From Rhizopus sp. PT2906 (taxonomy: Eukaryota; Mucoromycota; Mucoromycetes; Mucorales; Rhizopodaceae): a DNA stretch of 64,000 bases. The position numbers and the translations under genes were made by a program. Below are positions 36,064-46,737 of this stretch, in pieces; positions within the stretch are counted from its first letter, which is position 1, and each line of letters starts with the position of its first letter. The stretch covers positions 1 through 64,000 of the forward strand of contig JAMYHX010000032.1 of the NCBI GenBank assembly GCA_025529335.1. The letters are read 5' to 3'. The notes under the pieces are model-generated. The model ran no database searches. It was not told the origin of the DNA and saw only the letters and a program-made list of their open reading frames with translations.

Positions 36064-37996
36064 GTTTTGTTATTTTTACTACCATGTCATTGACTATCTA
36101 TTGGGTACATCGTCGCACATATTGCCATACCAACATGACCAGGCCAAGGCTTTAAGAGATCACCTTGAAAAAACTTCATACCTTAAATACAATTTCACAA
36201 GTGAACGGCGTAAAACGACGAAAGAAATCACCTTTGTGACAAAACCAACAGCAAATTCACGAACCTGTTTCGGTTGCTGCTTCTGTAAGATGTTTTTCGA
36301 CGATGAACAGTGTTTAAAAAGCACATTGAAAATGACCATGTTATTACAACAATAGCAAGTTGATTCACTTGAATGAAAGGGTGCGTGTTTTAATTTACTT
36401 TCATAGATCCATAATCATAACCGCCGCACTTATTCATACGACATCAAGAATGTTAATGCCAGAATGGCGGCCGTTGAAACTGAAGCAAAGGTAAGAAAAC
36501 AAATAAACGAAGAAGTAGATAAATGGTCTATCATATTTACCCTTGCGGGTATTTTATTATTATTATTAACAGTAGGTTATTGATGATTTTTTGGTGCTTA
36601 ATCTGTTGCACTCATTTCGTGATCAAGTCATCATTCGGCACAACAAAGGCCAACCATTATCAGATATTGATCTCTTGCAAGCGAAAACCAGGGGATAAGA
36701 TGAGTATAACTTACATCTTTTTCTTTTTTAATTGCAGAGCACTTGATTACATTTTTCTTTTTTGCGAAGAATATGAACGAAAGCGCTCATGTTTTCACGT
36801 ACGAACAGCATAAAGCGGTCATTGCAGATATTGAGTTGATGCAATATTCAGTAAAAACGAACCAATTTTCCACCAAATGGTGCAGCGATCTCGCAAAAGT
36901 AAGACATTCATTGTTATACAGTTTGCTTATGAATTGTGCTCATTCAATTGCGCAGCAGCAGATACAGACAATGATGATGATCTTCTTGCTGCAGAAATTA
37001 TTTATGCTTTGTAAGCTCACCAAATCAAACATGTCTATTAGTTTACATTTATTTGAACATATCATTTATAGATCAGGCCTGTTGATCAGGAACAACCATG
37101 AGAAATCATGCTGGAAGATAGGTTCGCGCATTAGCATTTGGATCCTATCATGGAAACTACTTTTGGTTCTGATGAGTTCCTCAAGCAAGGTTGGTAAAAA
37201 AAAAAAAAAAGACGCGTGAGTCGGAAGTAAACGGTGACTGATCATTATGTTTGCAGGGCCAATGGTACTTTATTGCCAACTATAAAACGGAAACGGAATG
37301 ACGACGATGATAATGGTACCATGGATGATGGCGACGACAATAATACTGATGTTGATGTGGACAACAACAAAGACCTTGCAGAGACTGTCTATAAACCAGA
37401 TTGGGCGGTATTTGCAAATGGCAACCCGATGATTACTGTGATTGGCACCTTAGAATTGAAGATATCATATAAACAAAATCCTGGCTGTGTGGTCAGATTA
37501 TGTGAAGCTGGAAAAAGAAATGAAGTTGGTGGTATATCAATTGATACATCTTGGTGTGACTCGACCTATTGCTTGTGGGGTTTTGATACAAGGTATGCCC
37601 GAAATTGACACAGACGATCAACATAATAAAATATTTCTTTTATTTGCTAGGATTAAAATGCGAAACATTTATAATGGATTTTTCCTACAATGGCGTTTAT
37701 CGCTTCATTAAGTTATCCAAAGCAGACCTTTGTCTTTCCTTCCGACAACTACCGCTTTTCCCTACTTCTTCGAAGACATGATGCATCTACGGGTATGATG
37801 AAACATTTCTTGATATCATGCAAAAGACCAATTATTTACTTTGTTTTTTGGTTGATAGGCTCTTACACTAAAAGTTGCATAGGTTGTGAAAGAATGCCAT
37901 ATAAATCGACATCTAGGAAAAGATATGCAAGATAAGGCACCTCTGTCATGGTTACGAAAAAGTACTACAAAGGTCGAAAGAATACCTTTGACATAG
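36064..37996 (+). pseudogene. Decayed multi-exon gene, fungal family unknown
   Basis: Coding-like blocks with plausible GT..AG introns run across this region but are broken by stops and frame changes. Blocks include LPYQHDQAKALRDHLEKTSY (36.1 kb), IDDFLVLNLLHSFRDQVIIR (36.6 kb), a segment with VFTYEQHKAVIADIELMQY (36.8 kb), an acidic low-complexity stretch (37.3 kb), SDYVKLEKEMKLVVYQLIHL with GVTRPIACGVLIQG (37.5 kb), and SYNGVYRFIKLSKADL (37.7 kb). In-frame stops interrupt the reading near 37.1 kb (TGA, TAG) and at 37880-37882 (TAG), and frame changes occur near 37.09, 37.49 and 37.76 kb. The order matches my memory of a conserved mucoralean hypothetical family, but I cannot name a function. 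Confidence 0.5.
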
Positions 37997-37999
37997 TGT

Positions 38000-39044
38000 G
38001 TGGTATTTCGGTATAATAAATGAGACAAAGATAAATACTTTGAGACAGGTTATACCATTTATAACGAGATGAAAAGAAAAAGATCAAGTTTCTATTCCAC
38101 ATTTCAGATTGAAGTATTTATACAGTTGATTGAATTATGGTCTACCTTTGATCGTAGACTTAATATGATGCTATTATTAATGATTCAGGATGAGGAGCTT
38201 GTTTCATGTCTTGAATATGTCGGTGTTGTTGTATCAGTCATACAACGCGGCATAACTAATAGCTGACTGACTCAATGATCACGAGCAAAAACAATGTCTG
38301 CTTATCAGATGTAGCAAAGTCAATAAGGTTATTACCTACTAGGTAAATAAATAAAGATATCAACAATTAATTTGCCAGTTACAAATAAGCTAAAATGATA
38401 CTCTAATTTACAATGAACAAATTGACTTTTACATAATGAAATGAATCAAGGATGACACAGACTCTCTTAGTATAAATAGCCTTTTATCAATAAAACAGTA
38501 ATTCTTTGTCTGGTTTTAATTTTCCTTATGATAATTTTGACACTCGATAAATCAGGTGTAGTGAGATTTGTATTTAAAATATTTAATTGAAATTGATCAT
38601 AGCTGCCAGTTCAGAAGTTAGTATATCAGGGTCTGGTCGTAGTGCTAAGTTGTGATGTTGTCATTGTTCTTTTTATAGACTGGTTTGTATTGATGTTTGA
38701 TATGTAATATATACTCGATTATTAGTTCCTTTTTTATAAGCATATAAAATATGTTTAATGTGTGTTATTCTTAATTCCTTTGCATATTCATTCTTATTGC
38801 TATAGCTGAGTATAGATGATGGCAAAAGATAGAGGTATATTGCTTTTATGTTCGATACGAAGATATTATTTGATCAGATCATCACATAGCACTTAACACA
38901 GAATCGCAAAGAAAATGAATAAACACAAATTTATAAAGCAAACAAATACTCTTGGTTTCTAAAGATATCACGGGAGTTTTTTTTTTCACTATTAGTTTGA
39001 GTTCAGTATTGTAATAGCATAAGAGGATATGTTAACGTACTCAC
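38000..39044. other. AT-rich region without a supported gene
   Basis: About 1 kb of AT-rich DNA. One 65-codon open frame (38069-38266 plus) has no motif. The sequence near 38.94-38.96 kb offers a possible splice acceptor for the small minus-strand gene model at 39045-39248. Confidence 0.4.
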
Positions 39045-39248
39045 TGGAACAGCACCGCTGTAAGAGCACCTCAGTTCTGTAAGAGGATCTCCGTTTTGCA
39101 ATGTGTTAAATAATAGTACATACTCTCTTATACGGGTTACAGTTTTTAAATGGAAAGGAGTGGCTTCCTCATCCCAGTCCATAGCATCATTCCCTTGCTC
39201 ATCAACTGTTCTATCTTGACCGTCTTCATAATAAAAACGAATAGTCAT
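39045..39248 (-). CDS. Possible small protein, first exon only
   Basis: A 68-codon open segment starts at the ATG at 39248 and reads as an acidic, ordered protein (DWDEEATPFHLKTVTRIREY, then VLLFNTLQNGDPLTELRC). It runs into a GTGAGT donor at 39044, after which the frame closes at 39003. A possible second exon from 38958, after a TTTAG acceptor, would add 21 hydrophobic residues. Family unknown, and the second exon is speculative. It could also be a remnant. Confidence 0.35.
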
Positions 39249-39891
39249 TAAGAAAAAAAATCACCCCTTGGAAAATCAAAAACTGCCCTTTGGCGCTGGA
39301 ACAACTGCACAGTAGCCCAAAATGATCACACACCTAAATCTTATATTTTCAAAATAGCAGTAGCACTCTGTTGCTTTAACTATATCTTATTCTCTTTTCT
39401 TCTCGCCATTGTTTTGGCTATTTAAACAATCTACAAAATTTACAGTGAACGTAATATATTATTCTTATCAATCCTATTATATATTAGCCCCCTTTTAAAT
39501 AAAGTGCTCTTGAAACCAAAGGAATTGTATATAAAATCGTAATTGACTTCACTCTAGAGAGGTGGGAGGCTCAAAGCCCGTCAGCCAGCGGTAGTTTGTT
39601 TTGTTCGGACAATGAATTCATAACAGTAATGAGGGCAAAGTCAAGAATTTTGCCTCCTTTACACGCTTGATTATAGGCATTTTTGACCTAATTTCTAGGC
39701 AGCTGTATATTATAATAGTTGGATAGTATTATTGAGTGATTTATGGAAAAGATTACTTTTTTTTTTGCTTTAAAACATGTTTATTATGCTGATATTCTCT
39801 TGACCAATAAAATCGTTGGAAAATTTTTCTCATTTTAATAAGAAAAGACTTTCATTGACAGCTTTTTTCTTTTTTTGATACATATAGAATC

Positions 39892-41097
39892 ATGAGCGGA
39901 TTAGTTGCTGCAACAAATATAGACAACCATTTAGATGACTTATTTAAGCACTCTGTAAATTTACACTCATATACACAAAAACCACAGTTAACACTTTTAT
40001 TAGGCTGGTAAAAGCGAGATCGCCGTAAAGCCTATATTACCACAAGATCTACTGGCAAAAGCAGAGAAAAAGAGAAAAAATCAAGAAAAGAAGGAAGGAA
40101 ATAGAGCGTTTATAGGATTTCAAAAGGCAAAAGAATTATTAGCACAAAAGGTATTGAAATAAAGTTCGAGCATAAGTGAGAGCGCTTACACTGTAAATAG
40201 AGAAAAGCAGAACAAGCAGCAACAGAAGAAGAAGAAGGACCAGAAAAGAAAAAGAAAAAGGTTCTGACAGAAGAAGAAAAGTTAGAAAAGGAAGAACGCA
40301 CAGTGTTTATAGGTAACCTGTCAGTTGCTTGTATCGAAAAGGTAATTAACGCTTAAATGCATATACACAATTGTATTCACCATCAGTCTTCATATGTATA
40401 GGAAGGATATAGACAACTCAAGTCAAAATTTAAAGAATTTGGTAAAATCGAATCCATTCGTTTCCGATCCATTGCATTTTCACAACCTATGAACCGTAAA
40501 GCAGCCTTTCTTGCTCGTAAACTTCATTCAGATCGCGATGTCTTAAACGCTTACATTGTCTATGAAAAGAAGGAATCGGTTGACAAGGCTCTTGAGTTGA
40601 ATGGTACTATATTTATGGAAAAGCATTTACGGGTTGATGCCGCAACAAAGAGTAGACAACATGATCGTAAACGATCTGTGTTTCTTGGTGGATTACCTTT
40701 TGATATTGAAGAAGAAGAACTATGGGAGTTCTTTAAAGAGTGTGGCGATATCGAATTTGTACGTACCATTCGTGATCCTAAAACGAATGTAGGCAAAGGA
40801 TTTGGTTATGTGCAATTCAAAGATCGTGATAGCGTTGAAGCCGCATTGAATTTAGAAAAAAAGATTCGTGATAAGGTCAAGATTCGTATCCAACGTTGTA
40901 AGGTTTCCGTATCTGAGGGAGGCACACCTGAAAAGAAACCAAAAAAGAAAGGGAAGAAACCTGTCAAGACATCTGGTAAGGCTGGTAAACCTTTACCTAA
41001 TCCAAAGCGTCATGAAGGTACTCGTGCTACCAAGGATAGCGGCAATAAATTCAAATTGATCAAGACAAGTAAAAAGAGACAAGGAAAGAAAAAATAA
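39892..41097 (+). CDS. Nucleolar RRM protein, Nop12/RBM34 type
   Basis: Predicted 348-residue RNA-binding protein of pre-60S ribosome assembly. Four exons: 39892-39954, 40004-40150, 40201-40341 and 40402-41097, with introns of 49, 50 and 60 nt. A Lys/Glu-rich N-terminus is followed by RRM1 (from about residue 104, RTVFIGNLSV, with the RNP motif region split by intron 3) and RRM2 (from about residue 209: SVFLGGLPFDIEEEELWEFF, with RNP1-like GKGFGYVQF). The C-terminus is a Lys-rich tail (KKPKKKGKKP, KKRQGKKK) typical of nucleolar proteins. RRM1 contains the long insert (FSQPMNRKAAFLARKLHSD) characteristic of Nop12. The ATG follows a T-rich tract, and exon 1 is open only from this ATG. Confidence 0.88.
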
Positions 41098-41986
41098 TAA
41101 AGAGATTTCTTTAAACAATAGCTCGTTTCTTTTTTATTATTTACACTTTATTTACAAAACATTCGCACACTGATAAAAAAAATGATAATTTCAGACAACA
41201 AAATAGTAATAAAAGATAGCCCATAAGAAGCAAAGGAATGAATAAAAAAAATGATTAATAAATCTGTTATTTATATTGATAGTAAATACTTGCATTAAGA
41301 GAGAGCTTATAAGAGTAAAACAGAGAAGCAAGAAAAGTGAGTAAAATTTAAATATCTTACCCGAAGTGCATTCTGGGTTGGGCTGGCGATAACCAGCCCG
41401 GAAAGAGCGAAGAAAAAAGGAAAAAGAGCAAGCAAGAGACAAGAGAGGAGAGCAAGCATAGAGAACGGTCAAATGAGCGGAAGGGGCTGAAGGAGTGTAC
41501 GGGACCAAAGTTTGGTAAGAACCCAACTATCCCCAGCTAACACCGGGTTAGTTTCGATGGGCAACCTATAATACTACATATTAGTTTCTTACAAGAGTAA
41601 AGAATATATCATACCTTAGGGCTAGCTGAGGAATAACTGGTCTTAGTTTGGTCTAAAGAAGACAAGATCAGACTATTTAAACAAAGTCTTTAACAGCTTT
41701 TTATTTTGTATAAAGTCTTGATCACATTTATCTTTTCTCAGAAATATCAAGCTCATTTTATGAATTAAATGTTGTCTTTTGAACAATAAAAAGGACATAA
41801 AGTGTTTAATTGTTATTGATCTTGTAATGTGTGCGAATAATTTGTGCATAAAGTGTATGAAGCATGTTTTATTGTCTTGAGAACTGAAAGGAGTACGCTT
41901 TTAAAGGGGCTCCCTTTCCGCTTTTCATCACTTTCCATAGATTCTTGCCTTATTTGGAAAGATATCCACAACAACAGACTTGGTTC
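41098..41986. other. Intergenic region with a GC-rich hairpin
   Basis: Lies between the Nop12-type gene and the retroelement remnant. It contains a perfect 7-bp stem, GGGCTGG/CCAGCCC, with a 6-base loop at 41380-41399, in a locally GC-richer stretch (about 41360-41550) unlike the surrounding DNA. This could be part of the mobile element or a noncoding RNA. No protein gene is supported. Confidence 0.35.
41380..41399. repeat. Short inverted repeat (hairpin)
   Basis: Seven-base arms GGGCTGG and CCAGCCC separated by CGATAA. It stands out by GC content in an AT-rich region. Function unknown. Confidence 0.5.
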
Positions 41987-42766
41987 ATGCCAACTGTTAA
42001 ACAACTACAAGCAGAACTCGATGCAGCTAAGGCTGAAATCACTTGACTCAAACAACAAAACCCTTCTCCCCTTGAGCGATTAGCTCACGCATCCAATGCC
42101 GCTGCGCCAAAGAAACCCGCTTTCACTTTGGTCTCCTCTCCACGAGTATCCCCTCCACTGATGTTTCCCTTGCTGACAACTGAAGCCTCATCGTAACCCA
42201 AGCCTTCTCAGAAACGTCCTCCGTCTTCTGATTTAGGTTCCTTTCCTCTTCAGAAAGCTGCTAAGCTTAAAGATTCCACGCTCCTTCCTTGTCAAATGGC
42301 TGCTGCTCGCACCTTTACTGTCCCCTCTGTCAATCATGGCTATAAGTTCTTATACCTACCTCTACGCCACCACCTCCCTATCGGTCAACTACGCTCTCGC
42401 CTGCGTCAACTGAATATCAACACCTGCCGTATCTTCAACGTCCATTATCCCGATCGCCACCTTGTTGCCCTCCTAATTCATAATGATTATGAAAATGAAC
42501 TCCATTTACAACCAAAGAAATTTAAGGTTCCCATACAGGACGATTACGACCCTTTAGATCCCTCGAACCTTCGTAATCCCGATTACGACGACTGGGACGA
42601 AGCGAGCAGGACGATCGCCGCGCGTGGCCTGTTTCTGTACCATATTCTTCATGCTCTCGATTACCTTAAAGGCCCTGCCAAGCAATCTGTAGCCAGTTTC
42701 TTTGCTAACAAAGGGTATATTGATCGTTGCGATTTCCCTGAGCTCCACTTACTGTTCACTCAATAG
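41987..42766 (+). mobile_element. Retroelement ORF1-like remnant
   Basis: One reading frame runs from an ATG at 41987 to a stop at 42766 (260 codons) but is interrupted by TGA at 42044-42046 and TAA at 42194-42196. The N-terminus is a coiled-coil-like MPTVKQLQAELDAAKAEIT, followed by a Pro/Ser-rich linker. The folded part has YKFLYLPLRHHLPIGQLRSR, FNVHYPDRHLVALLIHND and DDYDPLDPSNLRNPDYDD. Codon use is richer in C than in neighbouring genes. From memory, this resembles the first ORF of non-LTR retroelements seen in Mucorales, but no reverse transcriptase lies downstream, so it is an isolated, dead fragment. It could instead be a domesticated or host gene remnant. Confidence 0.4.
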
Positions 42767-43039
42767 CCTTCCTTCCTAAGAATCATTTTCTTTGTCCTTT
42801 TCTTCAAGCCACAACATTTTTATCCTCGAGCCCAGAGGTGTTTTTAGACACTTCTTTCACTCTCTGAACTGGCCCGGGAAAAATTAGTATGAAAATACTA
42901 CGTGCCCACTTGGGTTAATAAGATTGTTTAATCGTATAAAGCATGCATTTAATGATAGATTCAGTCGGAGTACCAAAGATAACCAGACCGGTACTGGAGT
43001 TGTTCAATCTCATTTATATTCTCTTTTCTATCAAACTCA

Positions 43040-43945
43040 ATGCCCGCAGCACGCAAAAGAAAGACTGTCAACTATGATCAAGAAGCATCAGACAGTGACT
43101 TTGCTGAACAAGATACCTCAAAAAGACATAAAAAGTCAAAGAGAGAGTTGACACCCGACACTGACGAAGCAGATCTCCAAGACAGCGATCATGAACTTAT
43201 CTCTCTTCATTCATTCAACCCTGCCAAAATAAAGATACCACAACCCAAAGGGGGACCATTTGCTGATGCATTATCACCAGACACTCTCATGTTTCTCGCA
43301 GAACTTGCCGAAAACAACGATCGTGACTTTATGAGAGTCAAAGCCAAAGAATGGGATAAGGCCAAGAGGGACTTTATTGACTTTGTGGGCCTCTTGATGA
43401 AGGAGATCCACCAGGTCGATCCTTCGGTCAGAATGGAAAATGCAGCCAAGGCAGTTTATAGACAGCATCGAGATTTGCGTTTCACAAATGACAAGCGACC
43501 TTACAAGTCCAACCTGTCTGCCTCATTTTCTCGAACAGGTCGCAAATTTTTGGACGCAGGGTATCATCTATCTGTCAAACCGGGCAATCAGACCTTCTTC
43601 GCAGCAGGCCTGTGGCAGCCAAATAAGAACATGCTGGCAAATTTACGATCGAGTATCATGCGTAACGCTAGTCTATTGCGTGAAGCGCTCTCGACAGAGG
43701 CAATCAAAGACGTATTTGATGGAGCGACAGTAACAGAGATTCTAAGTGATGAGGATAAATTAAAAATAGCGCCAGCAAATGTTGCAAAGGATCATCCTGA
43801 AATCGACTTACTGAGATACAAGAGTTTTGTCGTAGTCAAGAACTTTACAGATCAAGAAGTGGTATCTGAAGGCTTTGTGGAAAAAGTAATGGACGTTGCA
43901 GAGGCACTTGTTCCTTTTGTAGCAGTTCTTAACTCCTGGGTATAA
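43040..43945 (+). CDS. DUF2461 family protein
   Basis: Single-exon gene for a 301-residue protein. A hydrophilic N-terminus with a nuclear-localisation-like KRHKKSKRE is followed by the DUF2461 domain (TIGR02453), about residues 75-300: FLAELAENNDRDFMRVKAKEWD, then DLRFTNDKRPYKSNLSASFS, GYHLSVKPGNQTFFAAGLWQ and SFVVVKNFTDQEV. The family is widespread in bacteria and fungi and has no established activity. The ATG at 43040 starts the basic N-terminal region; earlier in-frame sequence is not available. Upstream lies the retroelement remnant, and the gene is convergent with the XPB-like helicase (56 bp between stops). Confidence 0.85.
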   Translation: MPAARKRKTVNYDQEASDSDFAEQDTSKRHKKSKRELTPDTDEADLQDSDHELISLHSFNPAKIKIPQPKGGPFADALSPDTLMFLAELAENNDRDFMRVKAKEWDKAKRDFIDFVGLLMKEIHQVDPSVRMENAAKAVYRQHRDLRFTNDKRPYKSNLSASFSRTGRKFLDAGYHLSVKPGNQTFFAAGLWQPNKNMLANLRSSIMRNASLLREALSTEAIKDVFDGATVTEILSDEDKLKIAPANVAKDHPEIDLLRYKSFVVVKNFTDQEVVSEGFVEKVMDVAEALVPFVAVLNSWV

Positions 43946-44000
43946 TACAAATTCATTGCAATGTATATAAATCATTTTTTTTTAATAAAAAGACCTTTTT

Positions 44001-45773
44001 TTATTTGTTATCTCTTTTTCTTTTGGTACCGGCATTAACAGGAGTAGTAGTCTCTTCCTCTTCTTCCTCTTCTACTAAAAAGTTTTTAAGTCCTGCCAAA
44101 TAGCTTACCAGTCCTTTTTCTTCTTCATCTGTGGCATAAGGACGCTCGCCTGCACCATGAATTGTACATGTCATAGGATCCGACTTGACTTCATCGTCAT
44201 TAGGACTACTCTCATCACGGTATACTTCAACTTCCCAACCACCATCCTTTTCTTGACCCACTTTCCAGATTTGATAGCCGTAGCCACAGTCTTCTTCCAA
44301 GAACTGACGACGCTTTTCAGAAAACTGAACTTCATGTGTATTATTGGTAACCAATGTATAGAATCTAGAATAAAAGCCTTTTTCGTTTCTTTTCTTAGCA
44401 CGGAGAACACGACCCAGACGCTGAGCTTCCTGACGACGAGAGCCAAAATGAGAAGAGACTTGGATGAGAACTGTTGCTGCGGGTAAATCGAGAGAGGTAT
44501 CACCAATACGTGAGAGAAACAAGGTGTTGATTTGTTTAGCCTTGAGTGTTCTAAGGGCAGCAAGTTGATTCCATGTAAGCTTTTCGTCTGTTTTGGGTAC
44601 TTCTATTTGAAATCTAGCCAAGAGTTGACGAGCATCTTCTGCAGGAGTGCCACCATAAATGAGAGGTCTACCAATTTTTTCAGCATAGATCTTAAGGGCA
44701 TCAATGTGGTCGCAGTACACGAGCACTTTATCTCCTTTAGCTTCATGATATTGGATCAAGCGTTGACAGATTTGCATCTTTTTGGGATTAAGAATGGCTA
44801 ACAAGCTCTTTAAATGATGCGCCTGGCCCAAGAGATTGTTACCCATCTGAACAGAATCATAGGCGCTCTGAGTGATAGGGTTCATATCAGACTCGACTTG
44901 AGTACAGATGACTTTAGCAATATAACCTTTATCAGCGAGTTCTTTCCATTTAGCGTGATATAAAGTCGGTCCGACCAGAGTATCCAGATCACCAATCTTT
45001 TCATCTTCACGCAGCATAGTAGCTGTGAGGCCTAGTCTGACCTTGGTCTTAATCTTTGAAATTGCCTTTGAATAATTGTTCGCAGGCACACAGTGAACCT
45101 CATCAAGAATGACAAGTCCCCACTCAGTTTTGTCAATAAAGGTACTCATTCGTTTGGAATCAGCTGTTCGATTTTTACTGTCGACAAGCATGGTATAGGT
45201 CGTAAACAAGACACCTGTGGGACCATTATAAGGCCACTTTTTAGCACCAGCAAACATACCGGTCTTTGAGGCCATCAAGGTTGTAAATCTTAGGAATTCT
45301 TTAGAAAACTGTTCGGCAGCAATAATGGTGGAACAGACAACGAGCACAGGCTTCTTAATCGCAGTGGCTACCAGGATAGACGTCAAGGTCTTTCCTGCAC
45401 CACAAGGCAGCACAATGATACCAGAGTGAGCAACATGGTCTTGTTTGTTTTCGCTCGATCTGTCAATGATGGCATCGACTGCTTCTTGTTGGTAAGGACG
45501 TATTTCAATGTCAGGTTTAAGATCCATGTCAAGGATGGGACCGGTTTTGTCTGCTTCGAATTTATAATCTGCTAATGCTGCTTTGGGTCTTGGTGCTGTT
45601 GTCACTTTCTTTGTGATGACAGCAGGTGCCTCTGCTGGATCTTTTTCAATTGCAGCTTGTTCTATAGTTTCTATTCTGGTTGCTTCTTCATTTTGCTTTT
45701 TTCTTTCTTGAACAAAGGCAAGTAGATCGGATATTCTCTTTTGTCGATCGTTGTCAATTGTTGATAATACCAT
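44001..45773 (-). CDS. XPB/Rad25-like DNA helicase, short form
   Basis: Single-exon 590-residue superfamily-2 helicase of the XPB (ERCC3/Ssl2) group. Seen: Walker A LPCGAGKT (Lys about 128), DEVH box VILDEVHCVP (224-227), motif III LGLTAT followed by the XPB-specific RED motif (LREDEKI, 255-257), the thumb-like region after it, motif V region (FLSRIGDTSLDLPAATVLIQ) and motif VI (QEAQRLGRVLRAKK). The N-terminus is short: about 90 residues, partly coiled coil, before RPYQQEAVDAI, whereas TFIIH XPB has about 300 residues with damage-recognition and TFIIH-contact domains. There is also an insert of about 25 residues (PKTDEKLTWNQLAALRT) in the second lobe and an acidic, then basic C-terminus. It is probably a second XPB-type protein rather than the TFIIH subunit. 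Its role is unknown; DNA repair or chromatin is plausible. Confidence 0.85.
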   Translation of the reverse strand: MVLSTIDNDRQKRISDLLAFVQERKKQNEEATRIETIEQAAIEKDPAEAPAVITKKVTTAPRPKAALADYKFEADKTGPILDMDLKPDIEIRPYQQEAVDAIIDRSSENKQDHVAHSGIIVLPCGAGKTLTSILVATAIKKPVLVVCSTIIAAEQFSKEFLRFTTLMASKTGMFAGAKKWPYNGPTGVLFTTYTMLVDSKNRTADSKRMSTFIDKTEWGLVILDEVHCVPANNYSKAISKIKTKVRLGLTATMLREDEKIGDLDTLVGPTLYHAKWKELADKGYIAKVICTQVESDMNPITQSAYDSVQMGNNLLGQAHHLKSLLAILNPKKMQICQRLIQYHEAKGDKVLVYCDHIDALKIYAEKIGRPLIYGGTPAEDARQLLARFQIEVPKTDEKLTWNQLAALRTLKAKQINTLFLSRIGDTSLDLPAATVLIQVSSHFGSRRQEAQRLGRVLRAKKRNEKGFYSRFYTLVTNNTHEVQFSEKRRQFLEEDCGYGYQIWKVGQEKDGGWEVEVYRDESSPNDDEVKSDPMTCTIHGAGERPYATDEEEKGLVSYLAGLKNFLVEEEEEEETTTPVNAGTKRKRDNK

Positions 45774-46254
45774 GATTGTGATTTATATGCAAAGAATAAG
45801 AAGCTCTAATGAAAGTAAGAAAAAAGGTGATAAATACTCCAAAAGAAAGAAAAAAGAAGGGGGATGTGATTTAAAAGCTCCCTCTGTGTGTTTGTGGCGC
45901 AACCAACTCTCTGGAAGTTGTCACAGTTCAATCTCAGTGGTTCTGCTTGCAGAAATTACGATTAACCAATGAAATAGCTGCTCCATTAAATATACTTGGA
46001 TGAACTATGCTATACGATAACATTAGGTTCCTTTTTATTTCTTTCTTTCTTTCTTTCTAGTAAGCATAAAGTAAATATAAAAAAGATGTATCTTTTAAAA
46101 AAGAAGACTTTTTGAGTTTAGAAGAATAACAATAGCGCTTTTTTATTGTTGCACACACACCATTTCATATGCGATTCCCAGCCTTTGCTTCTTCCTTTCT
46201 TTTTAAAACTAATTTTTTTCCTAGTCAATTTCTATTGTTTTCTTTTTCTTAATC
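45774..46254. promoter_or_regulatory. Divergent promoter region
   Basis: The 481 bp between the start codons of the XPB-like helicase (minus) and the GPI-anchored protein (plus). Contains a CTTT repeat (about 46039-46059) and a T-rich tract directly before 46255. No gene. Confidence 0.4.
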
Positions 46255-46737
46255 ATGGTTCGTTTATATCAACTAGTCGCTTTCTGTATATTCTTTCATC
46301 AGTGTGCAGCACAGCTAGGAGCAGAGATATTTTATCCTGAAAATAATGCTACAATCACTCCTGGAGAGAAGATTAATACACAATTTAGATACAATAATAT
46401 GGGACCAGGTCAATATACACTAGACGTAAACCTTTGGAAAGATAGTGCAGCAAGAGAATTGGCTTATAATGTGGCAAAGGGAGTCTCTCTTCCAGAAGGA
46501 AATATATCAGGCACTCATAATGACTTTTTTATGAATGGAACTTACAGCTGGACTGTGCCTCATGGTTTAGATGAATTGATCTACTTGACAGTACATGCTA
46601 ATGTCACACGTCAAGGGTCAGTTCTTACTATGCGATCAAATTTTGTTATGCTTCATGTCAATAGCGCTCTTTCTCATCTACCAATGCCTTCATGGATGCT
46701 CTTGATGCTTACTATTTTTATTCTTACCGTCCTTTAA
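46255..46737 (+). CDS. Secreted GPI-anchored protein, 160 aa
   Basis: Single-exon gene. Signal peptide about residues 1-19 (MVRLYQLVAFCIFFHQCAA); mature domain of about 115 residues with a predicted beta-rich, Ig-like look (AEIFYPENNATITPGEKINT, then TYSWTVPHGLDELIYLTVHA) and four NxT/NxS sequons; a C-terminal hydrophobic tail (SWMLLMLTIFILTVL) after a Ser/Pro linker fits GPI anchoring. The EIFYPENNATITPGEK segment resembles the start of the Kre9/Knh1-type or other fungal Ig-like wall domains, but the match is weak. Probably a cell-wall or plasma-membrane surface protein. Confidence 0.7.
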   Translation: MVRLYQLVAFCIFFHQCAAQLGAEIFYPENNATITPGEKINTQFRYNNMGPGQYTLDVNLWKDSAARELAYNVAKGVSLPEGNISGTHNDFFMNGTYSWTVPHGLDELIYLTVHANVTRQGSVLTMRSNFVMLHVNSALSHLPMPSWMLLMLTIFILTVL

